A stretch of DNA of 64,000 nt from Adiantum capillus-veneris (GCA_014529385.2 CM043957.1:69808003-69872002), one strand, 5' to 3'; shown: positions 10,504-22,453, counted from the stretch's first letter. Notes: generated from the letters alone by a model not told the origin. Translations and numbers: made by a program.

Positions 10504-10892
10504 GGGTAAAGGGGCCAATAAAAATCCGGGTCCCTCACTGCTACCCCGGTTTTAAAGTCACCTTGCACCAATATAAAGACACCAAGAGCCCGTTGGTAGA
10601 GTGGCTAGAGCGGGAAACTTTTCAATATCCACCGTGAGATCTTGAGATCAAGCCTTGTTGGCAAAACGACGCATTACTCCCCCTGAATGTCTTGCTTCAA
10701 ACCCCCAATTTTGTTACACTAGAAATCTTTTGTAGTGTCGTACATCGTCTCTGCACTCCCGATCGCGCTCAATTTTTTCTTGTGTGTAGATCTCACACCT
10801 TCCTTTTGCGCTCCTCCACACTTAAAACGGTGAACAATGTGCTCTGCAATCCCTTGCGTGGATTAAGCGGCCTTAACTTGGCCCCTTTACCC
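10504..10892. mobile_element. MITE with GGGTAAAGGGGCCA terminal inverted repeats, TA flanks (copy 1)
   Basis: The element starts GGGTAAAGGGGCCAATA and ends TTGGCCCCTTTACCC, a perfect inverted match of at least 15 bp, flanked on both sides by TA (10502-10503, 10893-10894). It is 389 bp with no coding capacity. A second copy with matching termini is at 36200-36441, also between TA dinucleotides. TA flanks suggest a Tc1/mariner-type (Stowaway-like) mechanism, but the TIR is not the Stowaway consensus, so the superfamily is open. Inside it, TGGTAGAGTGG (10594-10604) resembles a Pol III A box. Confidence 0.8.
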
Positions 10893-11339
10893 TAGATTAA
10901 TGAATTTTCATAATAGGCACACTAAAAGGTCACTCCCAACTTTCATAACCATAACTTTCGACATATTTGCACACAGATGTGGATGCATAGAAAACTACAT
11001 GTAGGTATTTGCATTAATCAAAATATACCACTTCAGTATGTCCCTCTAATCTTTTTCTCATTTCTTTTTGTAGGAATCTTAGAAAATGCTCTCACAGGTT
11101 TGAGCCTCTTTGAGAGAGAAGGGGGGGAAAATGGCACGTGGAGCGGAAGAGAGGGAAAGATAGGTTGCATGTGTAATTTTGGAAAAATGATTTCTCGCAA
11201 GCACTGATAGTGGAAATGCTCGATAGTTTCCACGAGCCTGCAGTCGATGAACGAGCAGTCCGGAGGTGACGCATTGAGTGCAAGAAACACTGACGTATAT
11301 GCATTGGCTATGGGGAGGAGGGAGGTGCATAGCTGCAAG

Positions 11340-11517
11340 TCTCTCTCTCTCTCTCTCTCTCTCTCTAGACGGGTGTTCTCCAGGTGGGCGGTTCCCTTAG
11401 GCTGCGCATATTGCAGGTCTGCTGGCTGGACTGCATGGACACGGGGTTGGTGTCGCGAGAGAGATATCATGCTCGCAACGCTCACGATGGCTTGCAATGG
11501 GATAGAGTGCACGCATG

Positions 11518-11569
<52 letters not shown>
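11340..11569. repeat. two (CT)n microsatellites
   Basis: (CT)n runs lie at 11340-11367 and 11519-11569. The intervening sequence shows no gene. ORFs crossing these runs on both strands are repeat artefacts. The surrounding 10895-12460 holds no feature I can support. Confidence 0.9.
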
Positions 11570-11571
<2 letters not shown>

Positions 11572-12469
11572 CCATCACACTGTCTTGGTGTTGGACTTGC
11601 TAGGTTAGATTCACTAGTAGTGGCGACCCCTTCAATGCAAACGCCTGGTGATAGGACATCTGCTAAAGGCCCCATGGGAGAACTGTGCATAGAGACATGA
11701 ATTGCAAGCTGAGCATGGAGCATGGACGAGATGATGTGCTCAAGGAAGTGCAGGGCAAACATGAAGGCTGGCGTGCCTCCATCGTCATCTTCGTCGAGAG
11801 GTCTCCTATCGGGCAAGAGCGATGGGTACGGGAACCGGACAGAAGTGACAGCCTTTACATTTCCTAAGGTTAACGAGAGAGAATCTCGACTACGAATTAA
11901 TTAATGAGATGAGAACGTACCCGTATGTACAAAATAGGAGACAACATGCATCCCTTTGGAGGTTCATGTAGAATATAATGAGAGTCCGAGATGTTGATAT
12001 ATATCAAAATAATCAACCACACATATGCATAAATAAATCTTGGATATACTTCTTACATTCTCGTTGACCTTGTCTTTTACATTAGCAAAACTTCATGCCA
12101 TTGAAGGCTCATTGTGCTCATATGTAAATACTATGAGTCACTGTCAGAAAAAAAATTGGGGTCCTGTGTATTTTAACCGACTGAAATCCTAATATCCCGG
12201 TTAGACTTTGAGCTTGCCTTGAAGAAAACCGGGATATTTTCACAAGTTTTGGTGTAACTACCGGCAAAAGCTTCAAATTTTGACATAAAAACCGGGAGAG
12301 TTTCAAGTTTGGCCTTATTTTCTTCGGCTAGGAAAAATGTTTTTTTCTAGCCCTGCTATGAGCTTCATTCAATTTATAAAATACGCTATTATTTTCATTC
12401 ATTAAGGAAATCTACTTAGGCAACATGATTGATTAATCATGTAATGCAAGAAATATGGCACCGCTCTAC

Positions 12470-12857
12470 CTTCAGGACTAAGTGGCATGGGCATGGGAGG
12501 GTGGGATCTACGGCGGGGCCATTGTGGGTCGTAGATCCCAGTGGTGGTGCCGAAAGAAATCTGCCCTAGATTACTTTTGGCGGTCGTCCTTGTGCATACA
12601 CGTTTTAAGTAAATTAGGACCCTCATGTTTCATAACGCGTGCATGGCATAGTGGTTAGGGTGTGCGCCTCGCATGGGTGAGGTCACGGGTTCAAAACCCA
12701 CGCCCACAAAAGTGGGTACCCTAAATTACTTTCAAAACTCGGGTACCCTAGATTACTTTTTACAAAGTAATCTAAGGTACCCGCATTCCAGATCTACGGC
12801 CCACAGTCCCCGCGTCGTAGATCCCACCCCCCATGCCTGTGCCACTTAGTCCTGAGG
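12470..12857. mobile_element. MULE-type MITE with 9-bp target duplication
   Basis: The direct repeat CCGCTCTAC at 12461-12469 and 12858-12866 flanks a 388-bp element. Its ends begin CTTCAGGACTAAGTGGCA and, inverted, CCTCAGGACTAAGTGGCA. The inverted similarity extends imperfectly for about 65 bp. A 9-bp duplication with long TIRs is typical of Mutator-like elements. There is no ORF. The centre holds a tRNA-like stretch and a second inverted repeat (GGGTACCCTAGATTACTTT and its complement, about 12742-12783). Confidence 0.85.
12637..12705 (+). other. tRNA-like segment, probable SINE head inside the MULE MITE
   Basis: TGGCATAGTGG at 12644-12654 matches a Pol III A box. GGTTCAAAACC at 12688-12698 resembles the B box with two changes. 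The spacing is tRNA-like, and a GGGT/ACCC T-stem-like pairing flanks the B box. I see no good acceptor stem, so I read it as a tRNA-derived SINE fragment captured by or inserted in the MITE, not a working tRNA gene. Confidence 0.5.
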
Positions 12858-12866
12858 CCGCTCTAC

Positions 12867-15220
12867 GACAATTAACAACCCCTCAAGACATGCTTTGTGG
12901 TACTTGACACACTTGGTACATTAGAAATTTAGTCAAGTTCTCTATGCAGGAGGGCACTCCTACATAGAGTTATAGGGCACTCCCTATACTCTTCAAGCAC
13001 TGCACTCTGTATCGTATGCCAAAGACTCTTCAAAATCCATATAATAATTTATTTTGTTTTGAAGGATAATAATGAGTTTGAGGTCTATCATCGTATTACA
13101 AGCCATTCATGTAAAATACACATCAAACATTAGGATTTGTTCAAAGATACACTACTAACTCTGTGTGCAACATTCAATATGTATTTTGCAACATTAGCCA
13201 CATTAGAAAACTTGACCACATTTTTCTCAAGACCATAAGCACCACATTGTAAATTACAAAATCAATGTAGACTCCAAATCTTCTACCAAATCAAAGCAAC
13301 TTTAGTAAAGGGGATATTTGGTCATGTAGCAATACCATCCTAAACCTTTTTATCAGAGGATAAAGATCTCTTCAAAAGAATAAAAGATCACTTTTTCTCA
13401 GCTTCTATCTATGTAGCCAAAGTGGGTGAGAGGAAAAGGATGTATTAGGAGCATACAAAAAAGTGATTTAAAAAAATTGAAAGTTTGCAAAGATAATCAA
13501 CTAATCACCTCTTCTTTTTTGTTCCATTGGGAAAATATGTCTTGTAACACCAATTTTTCATCTTCCCCTTTCTAAAGATCAAGGACAAAGTGATCTGCAC
13601 GTTCCACAAACTTCTCTACAAGCAGAGAGTTATCTGGGGAATAGGAAGACCCAAGATCCAAAACAGCTTTGGAGGATTCCCCTTGAGGAGATAGTACACA
13701 ACAAGCTAAGATGTCCTCTTGAAATACTGCTTCTCCTTGCATTCCTTGTCAGCTTCAGATGTCGAAGTCTTAAGATCATAAAAGGGCACAATTTAGACAA
13801 GAATCAACATAGGGTTGATGAGATAAGAATAACAATCAATTATCTAGGATTAAGTTCCAATGAATAAAATTTTCAATATCCATCTACCTATGTATCAGAA
13901 AGAAACGACTAGAGCAATCAAATTTGAGACTTTTACAAAGTTGAATACCCTCTCAATGCTCATAATGGCAAGATCTACTTAAGAACCTAATGAGACTTCT
14001 ATGAAGGTAACCTACCCCATAGAACTCAAAAGCTCAAAGGTGAAAAGGGCTCCTACACACCATGAAATTTTCTAAAGAGCCAAAGGCATACGCTCAAAAA
14101 GTATTTTAGAGAATAAGACCGGGACTACAACTACAAGGGCCATTGAACTAGTTTCTTTAAATGAATAAATGAATGCAATAGTAGATGAAAGCCATGTAGC
14201 TAATTTCTTTAAATGAACTAGAAAATAATAACCATTCATGACTTTAGGACTTATTATAGAAGCAACATTTTGAAAAAATCACTTAATTAACTCGTGGTAA
14301 ATCATTAAGAGGATATGCATCATCATTTTCAAAACCTCACTCTCTATCGATGCCACATCAACATTTTCTTCAAATTTGTAGATATTCAGCATTAAATAAT
14401 CTTGAGCTACCCTAATGCATGCAGAAATGAACGGATATTTTGAATGTTGCGCACTCTTCATCCACTGCATAAAACAACCGATCAAACCCATCATAAACAG
14501 GCACAATCTTCCAAGGCTTTATACTTTTTTTTCTCCTTTTTTGAAATGGAGAATAGGCTTCCCCTACTCCCCATTGGTCTACCTGGGCTCTTAGAGGGCT
14601 CCCCCATAGACTGCTAAAAATGCTCCGACAACCTTGACGAAGGTGCTTAAACCACCTTCCAGAAGTAAGTATCATCTCTTTCACGGCCTACGTCACGCTA
14701 ATCAGTCAAAAGTGAAAACAATCGTCGTGCTCCCTAAACCTCGAGCTGTGAGACAACAAGTGTAGTGTGTGTATGGGACCACTCTAAAACTGTCTATTGC
14801 CCTTGAAATAGTTGGAGGGCCCTCTTGTTTATGTTGGTTTATGGGCGGGCACTCTTTGGCCCCTGTCACACTAGGATAGGCGGCCACACCACTTTTTTGA
14901 AGGCGGCCAAGCATATGCAGTCACACCGGGTCATTAGTTAAACATTACCCACTTTTTTCAATGAATTGGTTGTAGCCAGGTTGTAGAACGTCCGCGTTTG
15001 ATGCTGACGAGTTTAAAACTTATGGTCTTTGTTTGCGCGCTCACTTTTTGCACTTGGCCGCTTCAATCACAAGTTGGTCGGCCTCTCTTGCCTGCACCTC
15101 TGGCAAAAGCTCCATGCCAGCCTTTTCTATTTCCTTCGCCAATGAGAGCCTGCCACCTCAACATGGCTAGCATTTGCCTGCCCCGGCCTTAGCATGCCAA
15201 AATTCAACTCTCCCAACCAT
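12867..15220. other. non-coding region without recognised features
   Basis: AT-rich sequence with many stops in all frames. ORFs of 60-95 codons near 14279-14914 and 14998-15192 show no domain motifs and have the length expected by chance. No TIR or LTR pair was detected by eye. Confidence 0.55.
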
Positions 15221-15664
15221 AGGTCACACCCTCAAAGATTCTCACAGATTTCAAGACAAAGGCTAGGGCTATAAGATTTAGTAGAAGGATGATCATAGCT
15301 AGGGACATCTCTGTCCTAGAGAGTACCATCCTACGTGATAGTCCTTCTCCCCTTGCCTTAGTTGAATTAAAGGACCAACTTAGGAGTGAAGAGCTCCTTC
15401 ATGCTAAGGAATCTTTGATTTGGACAAGGGAACATTGAGCTGAAAAAATTGACACCCCAGATGCAGGAATGTTTAACCTGCCAAAAATAAAAAAGTAAGG
15501 GATTTTATTCCCTTCTTGAAGGATAAGGATGGCAACACTGCTAGTTCTCAAAAGGATAACTTGACAGTTGTGAAAGACTACTTCTGAGTCATCTTCTCTA
15601 CTCCTCCCAAAAGGGGGGCGGACATTAAAGTAGCCAGAGCCAAAATTGCCATGGCCAAGAAAAG

Positions 15665-17725
15665 ATGGTCCAACCATACATGGCTAAGCTGCTAGACCAA
15701 CTCCTCACAAAGGGGGAGTTGAAGGACTCCATCAATGCTCTTAAGACAGGGAAATCTCCTGGTCTGGATGGTCTTCCCAATGAGTTTTACCAGACTTCTC
15801 AGGACTTTTTGGTGCCTTTTCTCATGATGATATGGAAGGAAGATGTGAATGTTGGAGCTTTTCTCTCAAATTAAAAAGGGGGGGGGGGGGGGAAGGAATT
15901 AGGTAATTGGATACCCATAACCTATCTGACTTCTGCATACAAGATTTATGCTCTAGCCCTAGCCAGGAGTTTGAGTCCTATCATGCATGACATTATCCTG
16001 CCTAAGCAAAAAGGATGTATTAAGGGGAGATTTATTCTTGATGCCATCATCACTCTTTGGGAAGCTATAGATTATGTAGCTAATTTTGATCAAGTTTACA
16101 TGTTTTTCAAAATTGACTTTGATAAAGCTTATGATAGAATCGAATGGAATTTCATCTTTCATTCCCTGTTTGACAATGGATTTGGTAAAAATTTCATTAT
16201 ATTTATCAAATTCTTTTTGGAAATGCTTTTGCCAGAGTTTCTATCAACGAAGATCTAACATATTTATTTCCTCTCAGAAGATCAATTAGACAAGACTGTC
16301 CTATTAACCCTTTACTGTATGCAATATGCTCAGATGCTTTGGGATGGTTGGGTTCATTCGTAAAGGGTAGGCTAAGAGGAATCTCTATTCTAGGCACTAA
16401 CAAAAATTTGTGCCTGCAACAGTTTGCAGATGATACCAATGCTCTTCTAGAAAACAATGAATAGGTAGTAAAAGAATTCTGGGATTGTCTGAATACTTTC
16501 TGTCTGGCAAGTGGTTCTATCATAAACCATGCTCAAATAGGTTTCCAATCTACAAGTGGTATCACCCCACAAGTTATTCATGATGCAAGATGCTCTCAAA
16601 TTAAAAGGGGGCAAATCTTCACACTTCTTGGAATTCCAATGGGCTTTGGTGTTACTTTCAAGCAGAGGTGGGAATGGGTCCTGAACAAGGTGAAACAAAA
16701 GATCTTAAGATGGCAAACCTATCAGTCATCTCTATCTAGCAGGCTTTTTATTCTCAACCACTCTATTATGCCCACACTAATTCACTTCTTGGCATGTTGG
16801 CAGCCTGCTTAGTATTAATTAAAGCAGGTTACAACTCTCTTTAGAACTTTTCTTTGGGGAGGTGTTCCAGATCATCCAAAGATTCCTAAGGTATCATGGG
16901 AAACCTGTTGTTTACCAAAAGAAAAAGGAGGCTTGGGACTTATGAACATTAACATGATGGCTACAAGGATGGTAGACAAGTGGATCCTTAGATGTCTGGA
17001 CTCTGAAGACTATTGGGATGTGCTGCTGAAAAGGAAACTAGCTGACTTCAAAATGAAATGTTACAAAGCTTGGAACAACTTGCCACTAAGAGATGTGATC
17101 CTGTCTCAAAGAATGATAGTCCCTTCTATATCAAAACTAACATGCAGCTTCTTGAATGCTTGGCAGGTTATAAAGGAAAAATGGAGACCACCCCCCACAC
17201 TGATAACTGATAGTTTTTTTCTTGTAGGACTCACCTTGGTTTGGATTTTTTTCAGGCTAGGCGTTACCCCCCTGACCAGACGAGCTCACAGATGCTTCAA
17301 AGCTAGAATTAAGGCCTGGAGTGACCTCTTCCAGGGTCACTGCATCATGACAACATAATCTATTTAGAATAGATTTAACATTAGCTTGAGCGATGTAGAG
17401 TGGTGTATCCATAAGCTCAAAACCACTCTGGCAAAGGCTAATCTGCCTCCAACTAGGAACATCCAAATAACTCATTTGCCAATTATAGGAAAAACCATTT
17501 TTCAACAGTTCAGGCCTAAAGGAGGAGTTGAGGATGATTTGAAAAGGAAGTTGAATGTCAAATGACATCTGCAATGGAGCTCAAAACAGTGGACGTGCAG
17601 ATTTAAATGTATTTGGGCATTTCCTCATGCTATAAAACAAAGTTTTCTTATGTGATTGATCATTCATCAAGGAGTATGGTGTGGTAAGAAGGCCCTCAAA
17701 ATCAAGGTCAATGATGGGTTTTGTC
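15665..17725 (+). pseudogene. LINE ORF2 reverse transcriptase, degenerate
   Basis: Pieces in several frames give an ordered non-LTR reverse transcriptase. TGKSPGLDGLPNEFY (about 15745) and KIDFDKAYDRIEW (about 16110-16150, first catalytic Asp region) come first. FADD follows at 16423-16434 (catalytic pair), then a GVPDHPK/GGLGLMNI region (about 16860-16945) typical of the segment after the polymerase. Frameshifts, several stops and a 15-G run at 15878-15892 break it. The frame trails off near 17725, where copia C begins. Confidence 0.85.
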
Positions 17726-17805
17726 TGTTAGGAAATAAGACGTAGCTAAATAGATAATTGAGTAGATTACTTAATGGAGAGAGACAGATTTATATACACG
17801 AGATT

Positions 17806-17868
<63 letters not shown>

Positions 17869-18522
17869 CACGATATACGTGGTTCACCCAATGTGGGCTA
17901 CGTCCATGGGAAAGCAGCCACTCAATGGCTTTAGTACTTCAAAACAAGAAGTAGTTTACAAAGGGATTATACCCTTAATGGAGCTCCCGCCTTGCTTCAC
18001 TCTCACCACCTCACACTCACCTTGTTGCATCAACTTCACACTATGCAATGTGTGTAGAAATGGCCTCCTTTTATAGGCCAAAAGGACTGCCCTCTCTTAT
18101 GAGAGACAGCCATGTGTAGCCGCCCTTGTGCGAATAAGTCCAAATTGGACCCTCCAATCCGCCCATGTGTGGCCGCCCTTGAGAAGACAAGTCCGCTTTT
18201 GAATTCGGCCACCGGCCACCGGCCATTGACTTCCGACCACCGGCCACTGGCCATTGACTTCCGACCACCGGCCATCGGCCATTGACTACCGGCCAACCGA
18301 CCACTTTCCGACCGCCGTCCGGCCATAATATTCCGGCGAAAAAAAGTCTCGGAGGCCCCCGAGGCCTTTAAAGTTGCCCCTGATTCTTTTCCGTGAAAAT
18401 TTTGGTTTCCGGTGAGTGATTTTCCTTCATGCACGATGGCTTCTCCTCATAATGGGGGCCTTACAAATGTGCGCTTTTACCATAGAAAAATTACAAGGGT
18501 AAATCAGGCTCCATACTTAACA
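17726..18522 (-). repeat. copia C 3' LTR
   Basis: 797 bp, TG...CA ends on the minus strand. It contains a TATAAAAG box (complement at 18068-18075), a (GA)n run at 17811-17864, and a GC-rich minisatellite of about 28-bp units (CCATTGACTTCCGACCACCGG type, about 18205-18300). Unit number differs between LTRs. Confidence 0.93.
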
Positions 18523-18582
18523 ATCTCCAACTTGGAGACTGATCTCCAAACCAAACCTGTGACTGCTTTCCATTCTGGCTTC

Positions 18583-19533
18583 TTATCCTTGAATGCCGAT
18601 TGAAGATGAGCAAAAGCTCAACTTCTCCTTGTTGACCACCTTTGTAAACATGTCTGCAGGATTTTCACTTGTATGCACCTTTCCTAGCTTTAGTTGTCCC
18701 TCTTCCAAAAGAGTGCGTATGAAGTGATATCTCACCTCAATGTGCTTTGTCCTTGAATGAAAGGCTGAGTTCTTCACAAGATGGATAGTGCTTTGGCGAT
18801 CACTGTACAAGACACAATTGTCTTGTTTGAATCCAAGCTCTTCTAAGAATCTGTGAAGCCACAAAATTTCTTTGCTTGCCTCCGTCATTGCTACATACTC
18901 TGCTTCCGTGGTAGAAAGTGAAACCACTTTCTGCAGCTTTGAAGCCCAGCTTACTGCTGTGCCTCCAACCGTGAACACATAGCCAGTAGTGCTCCTTCGA
19001 GTATCTTTGTCACCTGCCATATCTGCATCAACATACCCTTCTAGAAAAATATCAGTTCCTCCAAAATACAAAGCATTTGTTGTTGTCCCTTTTAGATACC
19101 TACGTATCCACTTCACAGCTTGCCAATGCTCTTTACCTGGGTTGTCCATGAACCTACTCACAACTCCCACTGCATGTGCAATGTCTGGCCTTGTCCAGAC
19201 CATAGCATACATTAGAGAACCTACCGCTGCAGCATATGGAACTTTAGACATATAGGCTATCTCCTCTTGTGTCTTTGGACACATATCCTTCGTTAGTTTA
19301 AAATGACCAGCCAAAGGTGTAGAAACTGGTTTTGCATTTTGCATTGCAAACCTTTCTAGTACCTTCTTGATGTAATCTTCTTGAGATAGCTTTATTGTCT
19401 TCTTCGTCCCGTCCCTTGATATTTTCATACCAAGTATCCTCTTTGCAGCACCTAAATCTTTCATTGAAAAAGATTTGGATAGCTCCTCTTTTAGGTCTTT
19501 GATGTCCTGCATGTTAGCACTTGCAATCAACAT
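18583..19533 (-). pseudogene. copia C reverse transcriptase end and RNase H
   Basis: It begins just after the deleted active site and carries the C-terminal thumb region (LGMKISRD, KVLERF, YAAAVGSLMYAM), then RNase H with STTEAEYVAM and LYSDRQSTIHL. In copia D the last motif reads YSDSQSAIHL, so C has a Ser-to-Arg change next to the conserved Asp. The frame reaches a normal end at 18583-18585, close to the polypurine tract. It is out of frame with the upstream half because of the 11-bp deletion. Confidence 0.88.
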
Positions 19534-20023
19534 ACAACATTAGGATGATGAATTTCCCATCTCCCAAATTCTTCGTGTAGACGCAGTGATCCGAGTTGCA
19601 TCTTGTGAATCCATGATCCAACATCCATCGATCAAACTTCAAGTACCATTGTCTTGATGCTTGCTTTAACCCATACAAGCTCTTCTTTAATCTGCAAACC
19701 ATTTTCTCCTTACCTTTTACTTCATACCCCTTTGGTTGAAGCATGTATATTTCCTCCTCTAAGTCACCGTGAGGGAATGCCGTATTTACATCCATTTGCT
19801 TGAGATTTAGATCATGAGTAGCCACAAGGCTTAAGACAAGCCTAATTGAGTTCATTTTTACAACAGGAGAAAATATTTCATTGAAGTCAATACCTTTCTT
19901 TTGAGAAAAACCTTTTACCACAAGCCTAGACTTGTACCTTTTCTTCCCACCTTCTTCTTCCTTTAGCTTGTACACCCATTTGTTTTGAAGTGCCCGCTTA
20001 CCTTTAGGCAACTCAACCAACTC
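19514..20023 (-). pseudogene. copia C reverse transcriptase, N-terminal half, frameshifted at the active site
   Basis: It follows TAG 20026-20024 in the same frame as integrase. It has the RVT_2 motifs LPKGKRALQNKWVY, DFNEIFSPVVKM, LKQMDVNTAF and KSLYGLKQA. Near 19530 the sequence jumps from the Tyr-Val of the active site directly into downstream sequence. Relative to copia D, 11 bp between two ATGTT copies are missing, removing the two catalytic Asp codons and shifting the frame to a quick stop. Reverse transcription by this copy is impossible. Confidence 0.9.
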
Positions 20024-21589
20024 CTATGTTTGGTTGCGATGTAGTGAGTCCATCTCCACTTGCATGCTCTTCGTCCATTCTTCTTTGGATTCATGTTGCA
20101 TAGCTTCTTCATATGATTCCGGCTCTCCAGAATCTGACATCAAGAGATGGTTGAAGGAAGGAACAAACCTTTCTGGAGGTCTACTTGCTCTTGTAGATCT
20201 TCGGGGAATAGGTTGAGGCTCCTCATTTGGTTGACGTTGTTGCACATTGTCACCGTTTGCAGTACTTGAGTCTTCACCGTCCTCAAGCTCCATGTACTCA
20301 TCACCTGTTTCTTTTGTTTGTTTTCTTTCCAAGTAATCTTTGTACATATTTTGTTCATTAAAAATTACATCCCTACTCCTTAAGATTTTACCATCTTCAG
20401 GATTCCATAAGCGATACCCAAAGTCTCCTTCTCCATAGTCAATGAAGAAACACTTTTTGGACTTTGCATCTAACTTTGATCTTAGGATTCTATCTATGTG
20501 CATGAAAGCCTCACACCCAAACACTTTGAGAAATGCATAATTCACCGGTTTACCTGTCCATGCCTCTTCTGGAACTCCCCCATCCAATGTCGTTGAGGGT
20601 GACCGATTGATTAAGTACACAGACGTACTTACAGCTTCTGCCCAAAGCTCAAGCGGTAGGCCTGCATGTAGCCGCATGCTTCGTGCTCGTTCCATGATTG
20701 TCCTGTTCATCCTTTCTGAAATCCCATTTTGTTGAGGTGTCCTTGGGGTTGTCCTTTGCCTCTGAATGCCATTGCTAGCACAAAAGCTTTCAAAAGCTTG
20801 GCTGCAATATTCGCTTCCATTGTCAGATCTGAGGCATTTAACCTTGGTACCTGTTTCATTCTCCACAAAGGCTTTCCACCTTTGAAATATGGAAAATACA
20901 TCGGATTTATTCTTCATGACATAAACCCATGTTTTTCTAGTCGCATCGTCTATGAATGTTACATAGTACAATGAACCACCAAGTGATGGTGTACTTATAG
21001 GACCCCAAACATCAGAATGAACCAACTCAAGTTTTTTATTTTTTCTTTCATTTTTTGATTTTTGAAATTTTACCCTCTTTTGTTTACCATAAACACAATC
21101 TTCACAGAACTCTAAGTCCACTTCTTTCAAACCTGGTAGAAGCTTCTTTGTTTGAAGGATTTGCATTCCTTTGGCACTCATATGCCCAAGTCGGTAGTGC
21201 CACACCGCACTCTCAACTTCTGTAGTTGCTACACAAGCTAAAGGTTGCATGCTAACAATACACAAGTAAAGTGTACCGACTTTTTCACCCTTGGAAACCA
21301 CCAAAAATCCCTTTGAGATCTTCCACCGTTTGTTTCCGAATGCAATGTTGTGACCTTCATCGTCCAATTGTCTTGTAGAGATGAAATTTTTGCGAAGAGA
21401 AGGAACATGCCTAACATCTTTAAGCTTCCATTCATTTCTGTTAGCAGTTTTGACAGAAACTGTACCTTTGTCGACAATCTCACAAGCTTCATCATCTCCC
21501 AAGTATACATACCCAAAATTACCTTTGGTGTAGTCTTGGAAATGTTGCTTGTGTGGTGTCGCATGGAATGAAGCCCCGGAATCTACTAT
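20024..21589 (-). pseudogene. copia C protease and integrase
   Basis: It starts directly after the nonsense codon that ends gag and reads through the protease (VDSGASFHATP), GAG-pre-integrase (VWHYRLGHMSAKGMQ), zinc-binding CEDCVYGKQ, and the integrase core (HSDVWGP, DNGSEYC, NGISERMNRT). TAG at 20026-20024 replaces the Trp present in copia D before the RT. Between the two stops the frame is open for more than 500 codons. It would process the polyprotein and integrate cDNA. Confidence 0.88.
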
Positions 21590-22453
21590 CTAGGAATTAG
21601 ACACATTGTCTAATGAGAGAATTAGAGCATCTTGCTCTACTTTACCTGCCACATTGGCCTCCGATGTTGGCTTGTTGTCTTGAGACTCTGTCTCCTTCTT
21701 CTTCTTGGACCAGCAATCCTTCTTGACGTGGCCCTTCTTGCCGCAGTTCCAACATTCAAGAACTGACTTTTTGCGTGACTTGCTCCGCCTTGAGCGATCA
21801 CGACCCTTTTGGTTTTTGAACCTCTCCTTAAGCCTTCCTCTTGTTTCCACTGATAGTGCAGCACTTGATGATTCTCCTGTGCTTCTCCTTCGCATTTCCT
21901 CGCTTAGGAGAACACCCACAACATCATCAAACTTAAGAGTATTTGTGCCAGAGATAGAATTACTTACAGCCATCACAAGGCTATCCCAACTATCCGGTAG
22001 AGATGATAGTATAAGGAGAGCTCGCACTTCGTCATCGAAATTGATTTTCACTGATCGAAGTTGACTTATGTTTGTGTTAAAGTCATTTAGGTGTTCTGCA
22101 ACTGAACCATTCTCTGCCATCTTTAGATTGAACAAGCGCTTCATAAGAAATACCTTATTGGATGCCGATGGTTTCTCGTAGAAGTCGTCAAGTGACTTCA
22201 TCAAGTCCTCCATGGTCCTCATCTCCGAAACATTGAAGGCCACCGTTGACGCCAAGCTTAACCGGATTGTTCCCAGTGCCTTTCGATCAAGGACAATCCA
22301 TGCTTCATCTGCCATTGTTGCGAGCTTCTTCGCAAGACTGCCTAGTGGCAAATAGAGGTCCTTCTGGTAGAGATAGTCTTCAATCTGCATCTTCCAATGT
22401 TGGTAGTTTTTGCCGTTTAACTTCTCAATCTTGAGCTTCCCTTCCTCCGCCAT
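21590..22453 (-). pseudogene. copia C gag
   Basis: The likely start is ATG at 22453-22451 (MAEEGKLKIEK). An open frame extends upstream to GTG at 22462. The protein has a UBN2-type gag region (WKMQIEDYLYQKDLYLPL, LPDSWDSLVMAVS) and a CCHC zinc knuckle (CWNCGKKGHVKKDC). It forms the nucleocapsid of the element's particles. It ends at TAG 21592-21590, where copia D has TGG and continues into protease. The stop is therefore a mutation in what was a single gag-pol frame. Confidence 0.9.

Noticed and set aside
12637-12705. Possible functional tRNA gene
   Set aside because: A and B boxes are present, but there is no convincing acceptor stem and the B box is off consensus; a SINE fragment fits better.
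17257-17574. Minus-strand 105-codon ORF near copia C
   Set aside because: It lies antisense within the LINE relic and has no motif.
21705-22064. 119-codon plus-strand ORF, also found antisense in copia D (55215-55574)
   Set aside because: Conserved only because both are the complement of the same gag gene; no independent evidence of coding.
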